A stretch of 64,000 nt of DNA from Polaribacter porphyrae (GCF_002954685.1 NZ_MSCN01000001.1:1-64000), one strand, 5' to 3'; positions 18,297 through 26,345 are shown, numbered from the stretch's first letter. Program-made: numbers and translations. Notes: generated from the sequence alone by a model not told the origin.

Positions 18297-18661
18297 TATA
18301 TTTTATCTAGTTTAGAAACAGTTAAATTGTTTACAGTATTTCCAGTATTAAGTGTTGATGCAGGTTCAAATAAAAGTATATGTACTTCTTCTGGAGCAAA
18401 AGGCTGATGTAATACGCCTTTAGGTATAATTGCAAATTCTCCTGCGTTTAATTCTAAAGTTTTGTCAGCCAATTTTATAAATAAAGTACCAGCAATTACA
18501 TAAAATAATTCATCCTCATCATCATGTTTATGCATTACAAAATCTCCTTTAAATTTGGCAACTTTTACAAACTGATTATTAAGTTCGCCAACTATTTTTG
18601 GAGTCCAATATTCATTGAACTTTTCTAATTTAGATTGTAGGTTTACTTTTGTTATTTCCAT
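18296..18661 (-). CDS. single-domain cupin protein
   Basis: The protein is 121 residues from the ATG at 18659-18661. An upstream TTG at 18688 would overlap the preceding gene and add non-conserved residues. The cupin core is clear: 'HKHDDEDELFYVIAGTLFIK' supplies the His-x-His...Glu metal ligands of motif 1, and 'GEFAIIPKGVLHQPFA' motif 2. It likely binds a divalent metal in the cytoplasm. It may be an enzyme for a small reactive metabolite or a sensor; neighbours do not decide which. Confidence 0.85.
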   Translation of the reverse strand: MEITKVNLQSKLEKFNEYWTPKIVGELNNQFVKVAKFKGDFVMHKHDDEDELFYVIAGTLFIKLADKTLELNAGEFAIIPKGVLHQPFAPEEVHILLFEPASTLNTGNTVNNLTVSKLDKI

Positions 18662-18662
18662 T

Positions 18663-19115
18663 TTATAGATTGTATGTTTTTTTAGCACTTTCTATTTGTT
18701 CTTTTTCAGTAGTATTTGGAAAAAGAATGTATTTTGGAGCAATAATCGGTTTTATTTGAAGCACAGTAATTGCTGTAATACTTGCAAAAGGGAAATTACC
18801 TCCAGTCATTTGTGTAAGTATTTTTTCCATTTCAGAAAAATTAGTGTGAGATTTTTTGATAATTTTAGCAGTTCCTTTCAATTGATACCCTTTTTGAACT
18901 AATATATCTATAAAGCTGATGCAAACATTTTTATTTTGATTGATGTTTTTTACAGTTTGAGGAGAAGCAATATTGGCAACGATTATGGTATCATGTTTAT
19001 AGAAACTAAATATTTCTTTTGGAGATACATTGGGTATATTTTCTTTTGAAACAGTAGCCAACCAACAAAGTACACTTTTATCTATATATTTTTTTACGTC
19101 TTCAGCTATTTCCAT
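18663..19115 (-). CDS. pyridoxamine 5'-phosphate oxidase family protein
   Basis: The 150-residue protein is a short PNPOx-fold member. It has 'CWLATVSKENIPNVSPKEIF' at the N-terminus, 'DTIIVANIASPQTVKNINQNKNVCISFID' as the central flavin-binding part and 'GYQLKGTAKII' after it. This pattern is typical of the small pyridoxamine-phosphate-oxidase-like flavoproteins. It is the second such protein in the cluster. It has its own candidate promoter upstream at 19138. Confidence 0.85.
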   Translation of the reverse strand: MEIAEDVKKYIDKSVLCWLATVSKENIPNVSPKEIFSFYKHDTIIVANIASPQTVKNINQNKNVCISFIDILVQKGYQLKGTAKIIKKSHTNFSEMEKILTQMTGGNFPFASITAITVLQIKPIIAPKYILFPNTTEKEQIESAKKTYNL

Positions 19116-19137
19116 TTTTTGAGTTGATTTATTTTTA

Positions 19138-19195
19138 CAAATTTACTACGTCTGTTAGCGTTTATTTTGGTAGAATGATACTTTATTTTCTACCA
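19138..19195 (-). promoter_or_regulatory. -7 box and upstream palindrome before the PNPOx gene
   Basis: On the minus strand TAAATTTG (19138-19145) matches TAnnTTTG and lies 23 nt before the ATG at 19115. Upstream of it is a perfect 8-bp inverted repeat, TGGTAGAA (19168-19175) and TTCTACCA (19188-19195), centred about 36 bp from the -7 box. An operator for a dimeric activator or repressor is a reasonable reading. The palindrome could instead be a weak terminator after the DinB gene, but it has no T-tract. Confidence 0.45.
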
Positions 19196-19228
19196 TGAAT
19201 TCACAAATTTTTATCTTTATTTATTACA

Positions 19229-19753
19229 TTATAAATACTTCTCTCTAATAACTTCTGTATGCCAAATATCATGACCAATTATGATAAAAGCTGCAGCTCT
19301 TGCAGACATTTTTCCTCCATTAGCATTTCCGATAAAAGATAAATCATCAGTAGACAAACTTTGTAATAAGGCTATAGAATTATTTCTATTGATGATAAAT
19401 TCGTTAATCAAATCATCTAAAGATTTTTTATCAGCATTAGATGGTTGTATGTAAATTTCTTGATCATAACCAGCCAAAGCTGTTGTGTCTTTTCTTGCAA
19501 TTCTAAAACATCTGTACATAAAGATTCTTTCAGTATCAATTAAGTGTTGTAGAATTTCTTTTATAGACCATTTTTCAGGTAGATATCTGAAATGCAACTT
19601 ATTTTCTGGAATCGATTTTAAAAATGAAATTAATGTTGCTTTTCCATCAATAAAACCTTCAATTAGTTCAGTTTCATTGTCCAATTTGTCAATATATCTT
19701 TTGTAATAAATATCAAATTCTTTGGGATTTAATTCTTGTTTTTTCATTATCAT
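19229..19753 (-). CDS. DinB-family (YfiT-like) protein
   Basis: The 174-residue four-helix protein has 'WSIKEILQHLIDTERIFMYRCFRIAR', with the first metal His, and 'FIIIGHDIWHTEVIREKYL' at the end with the other two His residues. This is the DinB/YfiT metal-dependent thiol-transferase fold. ATG codons at 19753 and 19747 are both possible, and either overlaps the upstream GNAT gene. Substrate unknown; low-molecular-weight thiol chemistry or detoxification is likely for the family. Confidence 0.85.
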   Translation of the reverse strand: MIMKKQELNPKEFDIYYKRYIDKLDNETELIEGFIDGKATLISFLKSIPENKLHFRYLPEKWSIKEILQHLIDTERIFMYRCFRIARKDTTALAGYDQEIYIQPSNADKKSLDDLINEFIINRNNSIALLQSLSTDDLSFIGNANGGKMSARAAAFIIIGHDIWHTEVIREKYL

Positions 19754-20249
19754 AATTATTTATAATACTCATGTTATAAGTAGACCAATATTCATCTTCA
19801 AATTTTATATTATCTTTAAACAAACCTTCAATTTCGAAACCACACTTTCTGTAGCATTTTATGGCTTGTTTATTAAAATCAAAAACACCCAAATCTATTC
19901 TGTGTAGTTTCATTTCTTGAAAACCAATACGAATCATTTCATTGATGATTTGTGTTCCAAAACCCTTATTGCTACTTTTTCTATCTCCAATTAAAACGCT
20001 ACAAATTCTAGCACTTTTACTTTGTTTATTAATTTTACTAAAATCTGCATGACCAATAATTTCGTTACTATTTTTAACAATAACTTTATAAGCAATTCTA
20101 TCCTCTGCATTTATATATGTTGCCAGTTGTTCATGATTTAATGGAAAACTAAATCTTTCAGCACTAAAAATGTACATCAACTTTTTAGTATCAACCCAAT
20201 TTATCAACCTAGAAAAATCTTCGGCTGTAAAAAGTTTAAGTTGTATCAT
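19713..20249 (-). CDS. GNAT-family N-acetyltransferase (RimJ/RimL-like)
   Basis: The 178-residue protein resembles the RimJ/RimL/SpeG branch of GNAT enzymes: 'RLINWVDTKKLMYIFS' at the N-terminus, 'IGDRKSSNKGFGTQIINEMIRIGFQ' around the acetyl-CoA loop and 'LGVFDFNKQAIKCYRKCGFEIEG' at the C-terminus. The acceptor could be a protein N-terminus or a polyamine. It is the gene nearest the divergently transcribed MocR regulator and is probably its target. Confidence 0.87.
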   Translation of the reverse strand: MIQLKLFTAEDFSRLINWVDTKKLMYIFSAERFSFPLNHEQLATYINAEDRIAYKVIVKNSNEIIGHADFSKINKQSKSARICSVLIGDRKSSNKGFGTQIINEMIRIGFQEMKLHRIDLGVFDFNKQAIKCYRKCGFEIEGLFKDNIKFEDEYWSTYNMSIINNYDNEKTRIKSQRI

Positions 20250-20284
20250 ATATCTTGTTTACTTGAGTAAAATTATTACATTTA

Positions 20285-20327
20285 TGGACTATTAAAGTAA
20301 TCCAGAATAAAAATAAATAATAGTCCA
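20285..20327. promoter_or_regulatory. MocR-type operator repeats in the divergent promoter
   Basis: The 82-nt gap between the GNAT gene and the MocR gene holds a perfect 10-bp inverted repeat: TGGACTATTA (20285-20294) and TAATAGTCCA (20318-20327). Between them is a degenerate half-site, TAATCCAGA (20298-20306). The distal arm ends 5 nt before the MocR ATG. MocR regulators bind repeated half-sites and usually autoregulate, so these are the best candidates for the operator. Confidence 0.65.
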
Positions 20328-20331
20328 GATT

Positions 20332-21810
20332 ATGTTTCCATATAAAACCAGTTTTACTATTGATAGAAAAAGCAAGCAAGCTTTGTATTTGCAATTGGCA
20401 AATCAATTTATTCAATTGATTAAAGAACGAAAATTAGTACCTAAAACCAAACTACCTGGAAGTAGAGCATTATCTGAACTTTTAAATGTTCATAGAAAAA
20501 CAGTTGTGGCTTGTTATGAAGAGCTGATATTGCAAGGTTGGGTAGAAAGTGTCCCCAAAAAAGGAACATTTGTAAATGCAAATTTGCCTGAATTACAACA
20601 GCAAAATTTTGATTTGAATAAAGCAGCCTTATCTTTAGAAAATACTGGATTCGAGTTTTATAAAAATGAGGATTTAAAACGTACATTTTTTAAACCAAAA
20701 GAAGGGTTTCTATATTTAAATGATGGCATTTCTGATGCCAGATTAACACCAACAGAAGATTTAGCAAGAACCTATAGAAGAATTTGTAGCAGAAAAAACA
20801 TTTATAAAGAAATGTCTTATGGTTCTCTTTTTGGAAATGAAAAATTACGAATTACGCTAGCAGATTATTTAAACAAAACCCGTGGTTTAAACATTAAAAA
20901 AGAAAATATTCTAATAACTAGAGGAAGTCAAATGGGAATTTATTTGGCATCTAAATTATTGCTGCAAAATGATGATTGTATTATAGTTGGGCAAACAAAT
21001 TACACTTCTGCAGATACTACTTTTTTACAAAGAAACTCTAATTTATTACGAGTTTCTGTGGATGTAGATGGTTTGGTTACTGATGAAATTGAACAAATCT
21101 GCAAACAAAAAAAGATAAAAACGGTTTATGTAACCTCACATCATCATCACCCAACTACAGTAACTTTATCTGCAGAAAGAAGACTTCATTTGTTAAATTT
21201 AGCAAAAAAGTACAATTTCGGAATCATAGAAGATGATTATGATTATGATTTTAATTACAACCATTCTCCTATTTTACCTTTGGCAAGTCATGATACTCAT
21301 GGAAATGTGATTTATATTGGTTCTGTTTGTAAAACTGTGGCTCCAGTATTTAGAATTGGCTATTTAATTGCGCCTAAAACTTTTGTGAATGAAGCTGCAA
21401 ATCAACGTAGATTTATTGATAGACAAGGAGATGCTTTGTTAGAATTGACCTTTGAAAATTTTATAAAATCGGGTGATTTGGACAGGCACATCAATAAGGT
21501 GATGAAAGTTTATAAAGCACGTAGAGATTTGTTTTGTAGGTTGTTGAAAGAAAATTTTTCAGATTTTTTTTCTTTCGAAATTCCAAAAGGAGGAATGGCT
21601 GTTTGGTTAAAACTCAATGATAACTATTCTTGGAAAACTATTGCAAAAACTGCAAGAAAATACAAATTAGAAATAGGTGAGTGGCAACGTTATGACAATG
21701 CAAACTTGAGCCATAATTGTATTAGAATTGGTTTTGCCACTTATAACGAAATAGATATTTATGAATTGATTAGAAGGTTACAATTAACTTTTGATGATAT
21801 AGAAAATTGA
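20332..21810 (+). CDS. MocR/PdxR-type GntR regulator with aminotransferase domain
   Basis: The 492-residue protein joins an N-terminal winged-helix GntR domain (about 11-82; recognition-helix region 'LPGSRALSELLNVHRKTVVACYEEL') to a fold-type-I aminotransferase domain. The PLP-binding Lys is K334 in 'GSVCKTVAP', with the conserved 'EDDYDYDF' upstream (300-307). MocR proteins use PLP to sense B6 or an amino compound. Divergent transcription from a cluster with two PNPOx-fold proteins fits a regulator of that cluster, likely autoregulated. Confidence 0.93.
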   Translation: MFPYKTSFTIDRKSKQALYLQLANQFIQLIKERKLVPKTKLPGSRALSELLNVHRKTVVACYEELILQGWVESVPKKGTFVNANLPELQQQNFDLNKAALSLENTGFEFYKNEDLKRTFFKPKEGFLYLNDGISDARLTPTEDLARTYRRICSRKNIYKEMSYGSLFGNEKLRITLADYLNKTRGLNIKKENILITRGSQMGIYLASKLLLQNDDCIIVGQTNYTSADTTFLQRNSNLLRVSVDVDGLVTDEIEQICKQKKIKTVYVTSHHHHPTTVTLSAERRLHLLNLAKKYNFGIIEDDYDYDFNYNHSPILPLASHDTHGNVIYIGSVCKTVAPVFRIGYLIAPKTFVNEAANQRRFIDRQGDALLELTFENFIKSGDLDRHINKVMKVYKARRDLFCRLLKENFSDFFSFEIPKGGMAVWLKLNDNYSWKTIAKTARKYKLEIGEWQRYDNANLSHNCIRIGFATYNEIDIYELIRRLQLTFDDIEN

Positions 21811-21828
21811 TTTGAGGTATTAAAAAAC

Positions 21829-21906
21829 CATGTCATTACGAGGACGTAAGGACGAAGCAATCTGTCCACAAATAAAGAGATTGCTTCGTAAACTCGCAAT
21901 GACATG
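21829..21906. repeat. palindromic dispersed intergenic element
   Basis: This 78-bp imperfect palindrome begins CATGTCATTACGAG and ends CTCGCAATGACATG, with 'CGAAGCAATCT' and 'AGATTGCTTCG' inside and a short unpaired loop. It resembles the MITE/REP-like 'ATTGCGAG...GCAATCT' elements I know to be dispersed in many bacterial genomes, including Bacteroidetes. It lies just after the MocR gene and could act as a terminator-like structure. Confidence 0.8.
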
Positions 21907-21910
21907 TGGT

Positions 21911-21970
21911 TGTCAGTTCTGTTAAAGTTCGAGAGAATTTGTGAATTATGAGCAAATTTTTATCGAGAAC
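21911..21970. repeat. second intergenic repeat abutting the VOC gene stop
   Basis: The sequence from TGTCAGTT to ATCGAGAAC follows the palindrome by 4 nt and ends exactly at the stop codon of the minus-strand VOC gene. Its start resembles TGTCAGTTTGAG at 59840, suggesting a dispersed family with a 'GTCAGTTCGAG...TCGAGAAC' consensus. It has no coding potential. Confidence 0.5.
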
Positions 21971-22390
21971 TTATTTAGCAAACAACTGCCCCATATCTTT
22001 AAAAGCTTTAAACTCTAGAGCATTATTTTCTGGATCGTTAAAAAACATGGTAGCTTGCTCACCAACTTTTCCTTCAAAACGAATACAAGGTTCTATTACA
22101 AAATTTGTATTAGCAGCTATTAATCTTTCTGATAAATCTTGCCAATCACTCCAATTTAAGACGACTCCAAAATGTGGAACAGGCACATCATGACCATCTA
22201 CAGGATTTGAAATTCTTTCTGGGTTAAAATTTTCTTTTTGATGAATGACCAATTGATGCCCAAAGAAATTAAAATCTACCCAATGTGTATCACTTCTTCC
22301 TTCTTCACAATTTAAAATGTCTCTGTAAAACGTTCTACATTTTTCTAAATCTTGAACCGGAATTGCTAAATGAAATGGTTGTATACTCAT
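21971..22390 (-). CDS. VOC-family (glyoxalase/dioxygenase superfamily) protein
   Basis: The 139-residue protein has the beta-alpha-beta-beta-beta repeat of the vicinal-oxygen-chelate fold: '[26 protein letters not shown]' at the start, '[14 protein letters not shown]' with metal ligands in the middle, 'HFGVVL' opening the second half and '[16 protein letters not shown]' at the end. It likely binds a divalent metal, but its substrate is unknown; members include glyoxalase I and fosfomycin-resistance enzymes. It stands alone, with repeats immediately downstream. Confidence 0.9.
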   Translation of the reverse strand: MSIQPFHLAIPVQDLEKCRTFYRDILNCEEGRSDTHWVDFNFFGHQLVIHQKENFNPERISNPVDGHDVPVPHFGVVLNWSDWQDLSERLIAANTNFVIEPCIRFEGKVGEQATMFFNDPENNALEFKAFKDMGQLFAK

Positions 22391-22566
22391 AACTTATTTT
22401 CTTTTTAATTCTTTACTTGAATTTTTATCCAATAAAGATATCAAGATAAAAAATGTTTTTAATTTCTTTGTTGGTTGGTTTACTATCAATCTATTTATTT
22501 CCTTTTTTTTCCAAAACGTTATAATTATCCTCGTAAATAACTTTTAAATACCAAAAAGTACTGAAT

Positions 22567-23154
22567 CTAAAATTGTTTTTTTAATGATTGATTTGTAAAT
22601 GTAATTAAATCGCTAAAAAAAAATGTAAAATCTTCTTCAAATTCTGATTGCAACTCTTTTAAATCTTCTATGGCCAAATGCATTTGAGATTTTCCTTTTG
22701 TTCTGCGATTCATTCCATTTAAAACTTTTGCTATACCATCTTCAAATTGATAATTGAAAAGAATATCATATTCAATCATATATTTAATAAACTGTTGTGA
22801 TTTTATAGGTAATTCTGATGCTCTTTTATCAAATAAATCATAAACGGATTTTGTATAAATTTTTAAAGGAATTGCAGAATAATCGTTCCAGTTTTTTGCT
22901 AAAAAATAATCGAAAAAAATATCGATGATAACACCATCATAATGTCTGTAGCGTTCATGAAGTCTACGTTTGCTTTGTCTAACAATTTTATGAGCATCTG
23001 TAAACGTATCAATTTCTCTATGCAAAAAAATACCTTGTTGAATTTCTTTAGAAAAACTTTTGTAATGATTCCCCTTGATATGATCTGCGATAAAATTACC
23101 AATCATAATATTGGTGTTGTTTTGAGACAAGTAGAGGTGTGCTAGGAAATTCAT
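22567..23154 (-). CDS. acyl carrier protein phosphodiesterase
   Basis: The 195-residue protein matches AcpH-type enzymes of the HD superfamily: 'MNFLAHLYLS' at the start, then 'MIGNFIADHIKG', 'GIFLHREIDTFTDAH' and 'DIFFDYFLAKNW', which together supply the metal-binding His and Asp residues. It removes 4'-phosphopantetheine from holo-ACP. It is followed 18 nt upstream by the nitroreductase gene on the same strand. Length is normal. Confidence 0.9.
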   Translation of the reverse strand: MNFLAHLYLSQNNTNIMIGNFIADHIKGNHYKSFSKEIQQGIFLHREIDTFTDAHKIVRQSKRRLHERYRHYDGVIIDIFFDYFLAKNWNDYSAIPLKIYTKSVYDLFDKRASELPIKSQQFIKYMIEYDILFNYQFEDGIAKVLNGMNRRTKGKSQMHLAIEDLKELQSEFEEDFTFFFSDLITFTNQSLKKQF

Positions 23155-23172
23155 TAAAGTAAATATAAAACT

Positions 23173-23892
23173 CTATTTTTTAGAAACTAACAATTCTTCT
23201 ACTGATAATTTTTCTGGTCTGTAAAAATTTACCTTATCATCACTTGGGTAGCCTAATGATAAACCGCAAACCAATTCATATCCTTTAGGAACATTAAAAT
23301 GTTTATCTACTGGTTCTCGCCAAAGATTTAATGCACCTTGTGGGCAAGTTCCTAAACCTTTACTAGTAGCAGATAACATAATATTCTGCATAAAAATACC
23401 AGTATCTACCAAAGCTGTATATTTCATTTTTGGATTAGCAAAAATCCAAATGGCAGCAGGTGCACCAAAGAAATAGAAGTTTTTGGTCATTTCTTCATCT
23501 CTTTTTTTCTTGTCTTCTCTTTTTAATCCTAACACTTTATACAACCCAACTGCTGTTTTTATTCTTCTATCTTGATAAATACCTGGATATTTACCTTGTA
23601 TTGTTTCGTAAACTTTATTGGGTTTTAACCCATATTTACGAGCTGTTAAAATTTTACCTATAATATTCTGTTTTCTTAAAGTAAGAGAAGCCTTGTATTT
23701 TTGAGTAAGCTCATTACCTATGCTTTTTAAAATATTACCAGTAGCAACAACTACCTTAAAAGGTTGAGTATTAGAACTTGATGGAGCTTCTAAAGCTTCT
23801 TTTAAAATTTCGTTGATAATATCATCAGAAACTGGTTTGTCTAAAAAATCTCGAATGCTTCTTCTTTTTAGGTTTACTTCTTGAAAGGTCAC
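23173..23892 (-). CDS. nitroreductase family protein
   Basis: The 239-residue flavoprotein has the N-terminal 'KRRSIRDFLDKPV' with the FMN-contacting RRS motif, 'EALEAPSSSNTQPFKV' and the C-terminal 'ATSKGLGTCPQGALNLWRE' and 'GLSLGYPSDD'. These are standard for the NADPH- or NADH-dependent nitroreductase family. It starts with GTG at 23890-23892; no closer ATG preserves the conserved N-terminus. The usual role is reduction of nitro or quinone compounds. Confidence 0.92.
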   Translation of the reverse strand: MTFQEVNLKRRSIRDFLDKPVSDDIINEILKEALEAPSSSNTQPFKVVVATGNILKSIGNELTQKYKASLTLRKQNIIGKILTARKYGLKPNKVYETIQGKYPGIYQDRRIKTAVGLYKVLGLKREDKKKRDEEMTKNFYFFGAPAAIWIFANPKMKYTALVDTGIFMQNIMLSATSKGLGTCPQGALNLWREPVDKHFNVPKGYELVCGLSLGYPSDDKVNFYRPEKLSVEELLVSKK

Positions 23893-23962
23893 TAATTTTA
23901 GTTTTAATTATGTACTAAAGATAGTTAAAAATTGATTATTGATACTCGTAAGAAATAAGATA

Positions 23963-24859
23963 TTAACGCATCAATTCCCAATGACCAGAAACTTGTTGCA
24001 AAATGGTTTCTTGATCTAAATCTGGATATCTCTTTAAAAGATAAATAACAGCATAAGCCAATTTATTATGATGCTCATCTGTTACATTTCTCTCCCAAAA
24101 AGAAGCATTAAGAGGATTAAAAATGTTTTTGGTTTGATAAGGTTTTGCATTTGGTGGCGTAATTGAACCCAAAATAATTTGTTTAGAAAGTTCAGGTAAA
24201 CCTTTGTAAGCCAAATTAGAATAACCTATTTCATTAAGAATCACTAACGCATTTGAGTGGGTAATTAAATGAATTTGTTTTCCGTGAAAATGATAGAATT
24301 TTCCATCAATTTCTTGACTTTCGTAATATTCTTGATGATTCATACAATATTTTGCGACTTCGTCTAACGTTTCAAAATTGGGTAAATTAGAAATGTCAAT
24401 TTCTCTGTTTTGATAGTCGTAAAAACCATAATATCGTTCAGCATAATCTTGTTGCGTGTTTTGTAATAATTTTGTCAAACCATCTGCAACTTCTTTTGGC
24501 AAACAATTGTTAAGTTTTTGTAATGCTTTTAAAATTAATGTTCCAAAAATTACACCATGACCTGCTGTTGATAATTTGTTAATGTTATTTTCAAGTTCAA
24601 ATTCTATTGCTGAAATGTCTGCGTTTTTACTTTTTTGAGCAAGTAATTCATCACTAATATATGCTCTTTTAGAGTTGATGATGTGTGTAATTCTGTTTAA
24701 AATGGCGTTTTTCGTCTTTTCATCTATCTCTAAATCTTGAATAAAGAAAGTATTCGTTAAGATTTCTGCACCTACATGTCCATGCAACCAAAAGCCATTT
24801 TCCATACTTTTACTCATTGCTATCAATCCTATTTTTAGAAGCTTGTTTGTATCTGTCAT
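23963..24859 (-). CDS. unrecognised helical protein with conserved-looking His motifs
   Basis: The 298-residue soluble protein has no signal peptide and no transmembrane helix. It is largely alpha-helical with striking His-containing motifs: 'FWLHGHVGAEIL' near residues 23-34, 'TAGHGVIFGTLILKAL' near 97-112, and 'KFYHFHGKQIHLITHSNAL' in the second half. Such spacing suggests a metal-dependent or haem-linked enzyme, but I cannot name a family. Two operator-like sites lie just upstream, and the next gene upstream is a LuxR-type regulator that may control it. Confidence 0.6.
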   Translation of the reverse strand: MTDTNKLLKIGLIAMSKSMENGFWLHGHVGAEILTNTFFIQDLEIDEKTKNAILNRITHIINSKRAYISDELLAQKSKNADISAIEFELENNINKLSTAGHGVIFGTLILKALQKLNNCLPKEVADGLTKLLQNTQQDYAERYYGFYDYQNREIDISNLPNFETLDEVAKYCMNHQEYYESQEIDGKFYHFHGKQIHLITHSNALVILNEIGYSNLAYKGLPELSKQIILGSITPPNAKPYQTKNIFNPLNASFWERNVTDEHHNKLAYAVIYLLKRYPDLDQETILQQVSGHWELMR

Positions 24860-24934
24860 AATTACCTATTTTGTTTGATACAAAGTACCAACAATACTTT
24901 TGGTTGTAAAATAGACTTTAGAACAGAATTGATA

Positions 24935-24950
24935 CTGTACTTTGGTACAG
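24935..24950. promoter_or_regulatory. palindromic operator candidate upstream of the 23963 gene
   Basis: CTGTACTTTGGTACAG is a perfect 6-bp inverted repeat with a TTTG spacer. A second, inverted and less perfect copy (GGTACTTTGTATC on the minus strand) sits at 24877-24889, 18 nt before the ATG at 24859. Two related sites in a 99-nt promoter region suggest binding of a dimeric regulator, with the GAF-LuxR protein as the obvious candidate. Confidence 0.5.
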
Positions 24951-24958
24951 GTAGCAAA

Positions 24959-25897
24959 TTATATAGAAAGTAAACCTCTTTTTAGAGCAATATCCACAGC
25001 TTTTGTTCTATTGTTCGCTTTTAGTTTTGATAAAATAGCTGTAATATGAAACTTCACAGTTCGTTCTGTAATACATAAACGTTTGCCAATTTCATCATTC
25101 GTAAAACCTTCTTTTATTAAATTTAAAACTTCTAATTCTCTTTTAGAAATTGGTGTTTCTGGAAATTGAAACCCAGATGAGCTTACTTTTTTACTTTTTA
25201 AATCTTCTGTTTCTTTTACTAAAATAGAGAAGTCTTTTTGAAAGTTTTCTATTTTTTCTTGAATTTCAATAAGTTTCTGTTTGTCACTTAAATTACTGGT
25301 CAAAACAGTTTTTAAGGCTTCAATTCTATTAGATAAAAAAGTATTTGTAAGCTGTAAGTTTGATTTCTCTGTAGCTTGATTTGTATTCGGAAAATTCCCT
25401 TTAAAACGAGTACGCTGTATGGTAGTTCCTATCAAATCGCTTATCGAATTCAGAATAGTTAATTCTTCATCTTTAAGCTTTTTAGATGCTTTGGTTAATA
25501 AATTTAATAAACCCACTTTTTCACCTTTTAGGATAATAGGAATAGTTGCGTGAAATTTTAAATCATTTGTTCCAGAAACGATGTCTTTGAGTCTTGTGCA
25601 AGCAATTTCACTGATATTTATGGCTTCCTCAATATCATCAGATAAATATTGTTGAATGCAATAACACCAACCAGACAAACGCTCTGGATGATTTTTTAAA
25701 GCAGGAGGTAAGTTATACGAAGCTGCTAAATACACAGATGTATTATTAGGTTCTGTAAGCCAAATCCAACCAGTTTCTATAGCTAAAGATTCACAAGTTT
25801 TCTCTAAAGAATTTCGTAAAGCAGATTGTAGCGAAAACTCTTTGTTTAAATCTTTTGCGATTTTGTATAAATGAGAATAGTATATTTTTTCATTCAT
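24959..25897 (-). CDS. GAF-domain LuxR-family transcriptional regulator
   Basis: The 312-residue protein has an N-terminal GAF sensor (about 10-165; 'LAIETGWIWL' and 'GWCYCIQQYL' are typical), a coiled-coil linker of about 70 residues, and a C-terminal LuxR-type HTH. The HTH has 'ISKRELEVLNLIKEGFTNDEIG' followed by 'ITERTVKFHITAILSKL'. There is no receiver domain, so input should be a ligand or redox signal at GAF; it contains several Cys residues. It lies 6 nt downstream of a small antitoxin-like gene and just upstream of its likely target. Confidence 0.9.
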   Translation of the reverse strand: MNEKIYYSHLYKIAKDLNKEFSLQSALRNSLEKTCESLAIETGWIWLTEPNNTSVYLAASYNLPPALKNHPERLSGWCYCIQQYLSDDIEEAINISEIACTRLKDIVSGTNDLKFHATIPIILKGEKVGLLNLLTKASKKLKDEELTILNSISDLIGTTIQRTRFKGNFPNTNQATEKSNLQLTNTFLSNRIEALKTVLTSNLSDKQKLIEIQEKIENFQKDFSILVKETEDLKSKKVSSSGFQFPETPISKRELEVLNLIKEGFTNDEIGKRLCITERTVKFHITAILSKLKANNRTKAVDIALKRGLLSI

Positions 25898-25903
25898 AGA
25901 TTA

Positions 25904-26113
25904 TTAAAGTTGAATTAGGAAAATCATTTTTCTAGCTTCTTCTATTGTATAAGTTCTGCCAGCCTTAATATCTTCTTCACCTTCTTCAATCATTTTATCT
26001 AATTGTTTTTGGTGTTTGTAGCTTTTTATAATTCGATATAAGTTTTGTAATGAAGATTCATCTTCATTTTTAACAATTTCTAATATTTCATTACGAATTT
26101 CTAAAGTACTCAT
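25904..26113 (-). CDS. small antitoxin-like protein, no toxin partner
   Basis: This 69-residue protein has an N-terminal helix-rich half and a C-terminal 'EEGEEDIKAGRTYTIEEARKMI', an ending I associate with small Bacteroidetes antitoxin-like proteins that normally precede a RelE/ParE toxin gene. Here the next gene, 6 nt on, is the LuxR regulator instead, so no toxin is seen. An imperfect palindrome AACAG-gaaaa-CTGTT lies at 26134-26148 upstream. It may be an orphan antitoxin or a repurposed regulator. The family call is tentative. Confidence 0.5.
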   Translation of the reverse strand: MSTLEIRNEILEIVKNEDESSLQNLYRIIKSYKHQKQLDKMIEEGEEDIKAGRTYTIEEARKMIFLIQL

Positions 26114-26345
26114 AACTTTTTATTTTAATAAAAAACAGGAAAACTGTTATAAAATTACCAATAATAAAATTAATATTATTTCGTGATATTCATAGATTAT
26201 TTATGAAACTAATATTATAAAAATAAACAAAAAAAGATTAATGAAAAAGATTCAAATAAATATTAAATTATTAAAAACTAATTTCTTTTTTAATTAATAG
26301 AATGATTTTTTTTTCACTATATTTAATCAAAATTGTTTTATTTTT

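Noticed and set aside
22391..22566. Possible gene or RNA in the 176-nt gap after the VOC gene
   Set aside because: No open frame, stable hairpin or promoter match stands out.
26134..26148. AACAG-gaaaa-CTGTT as an antitoxin operator
   Set aside because: A 5-bp arm in very AT-rich DNA is easily due to chance; mentioned only as context.
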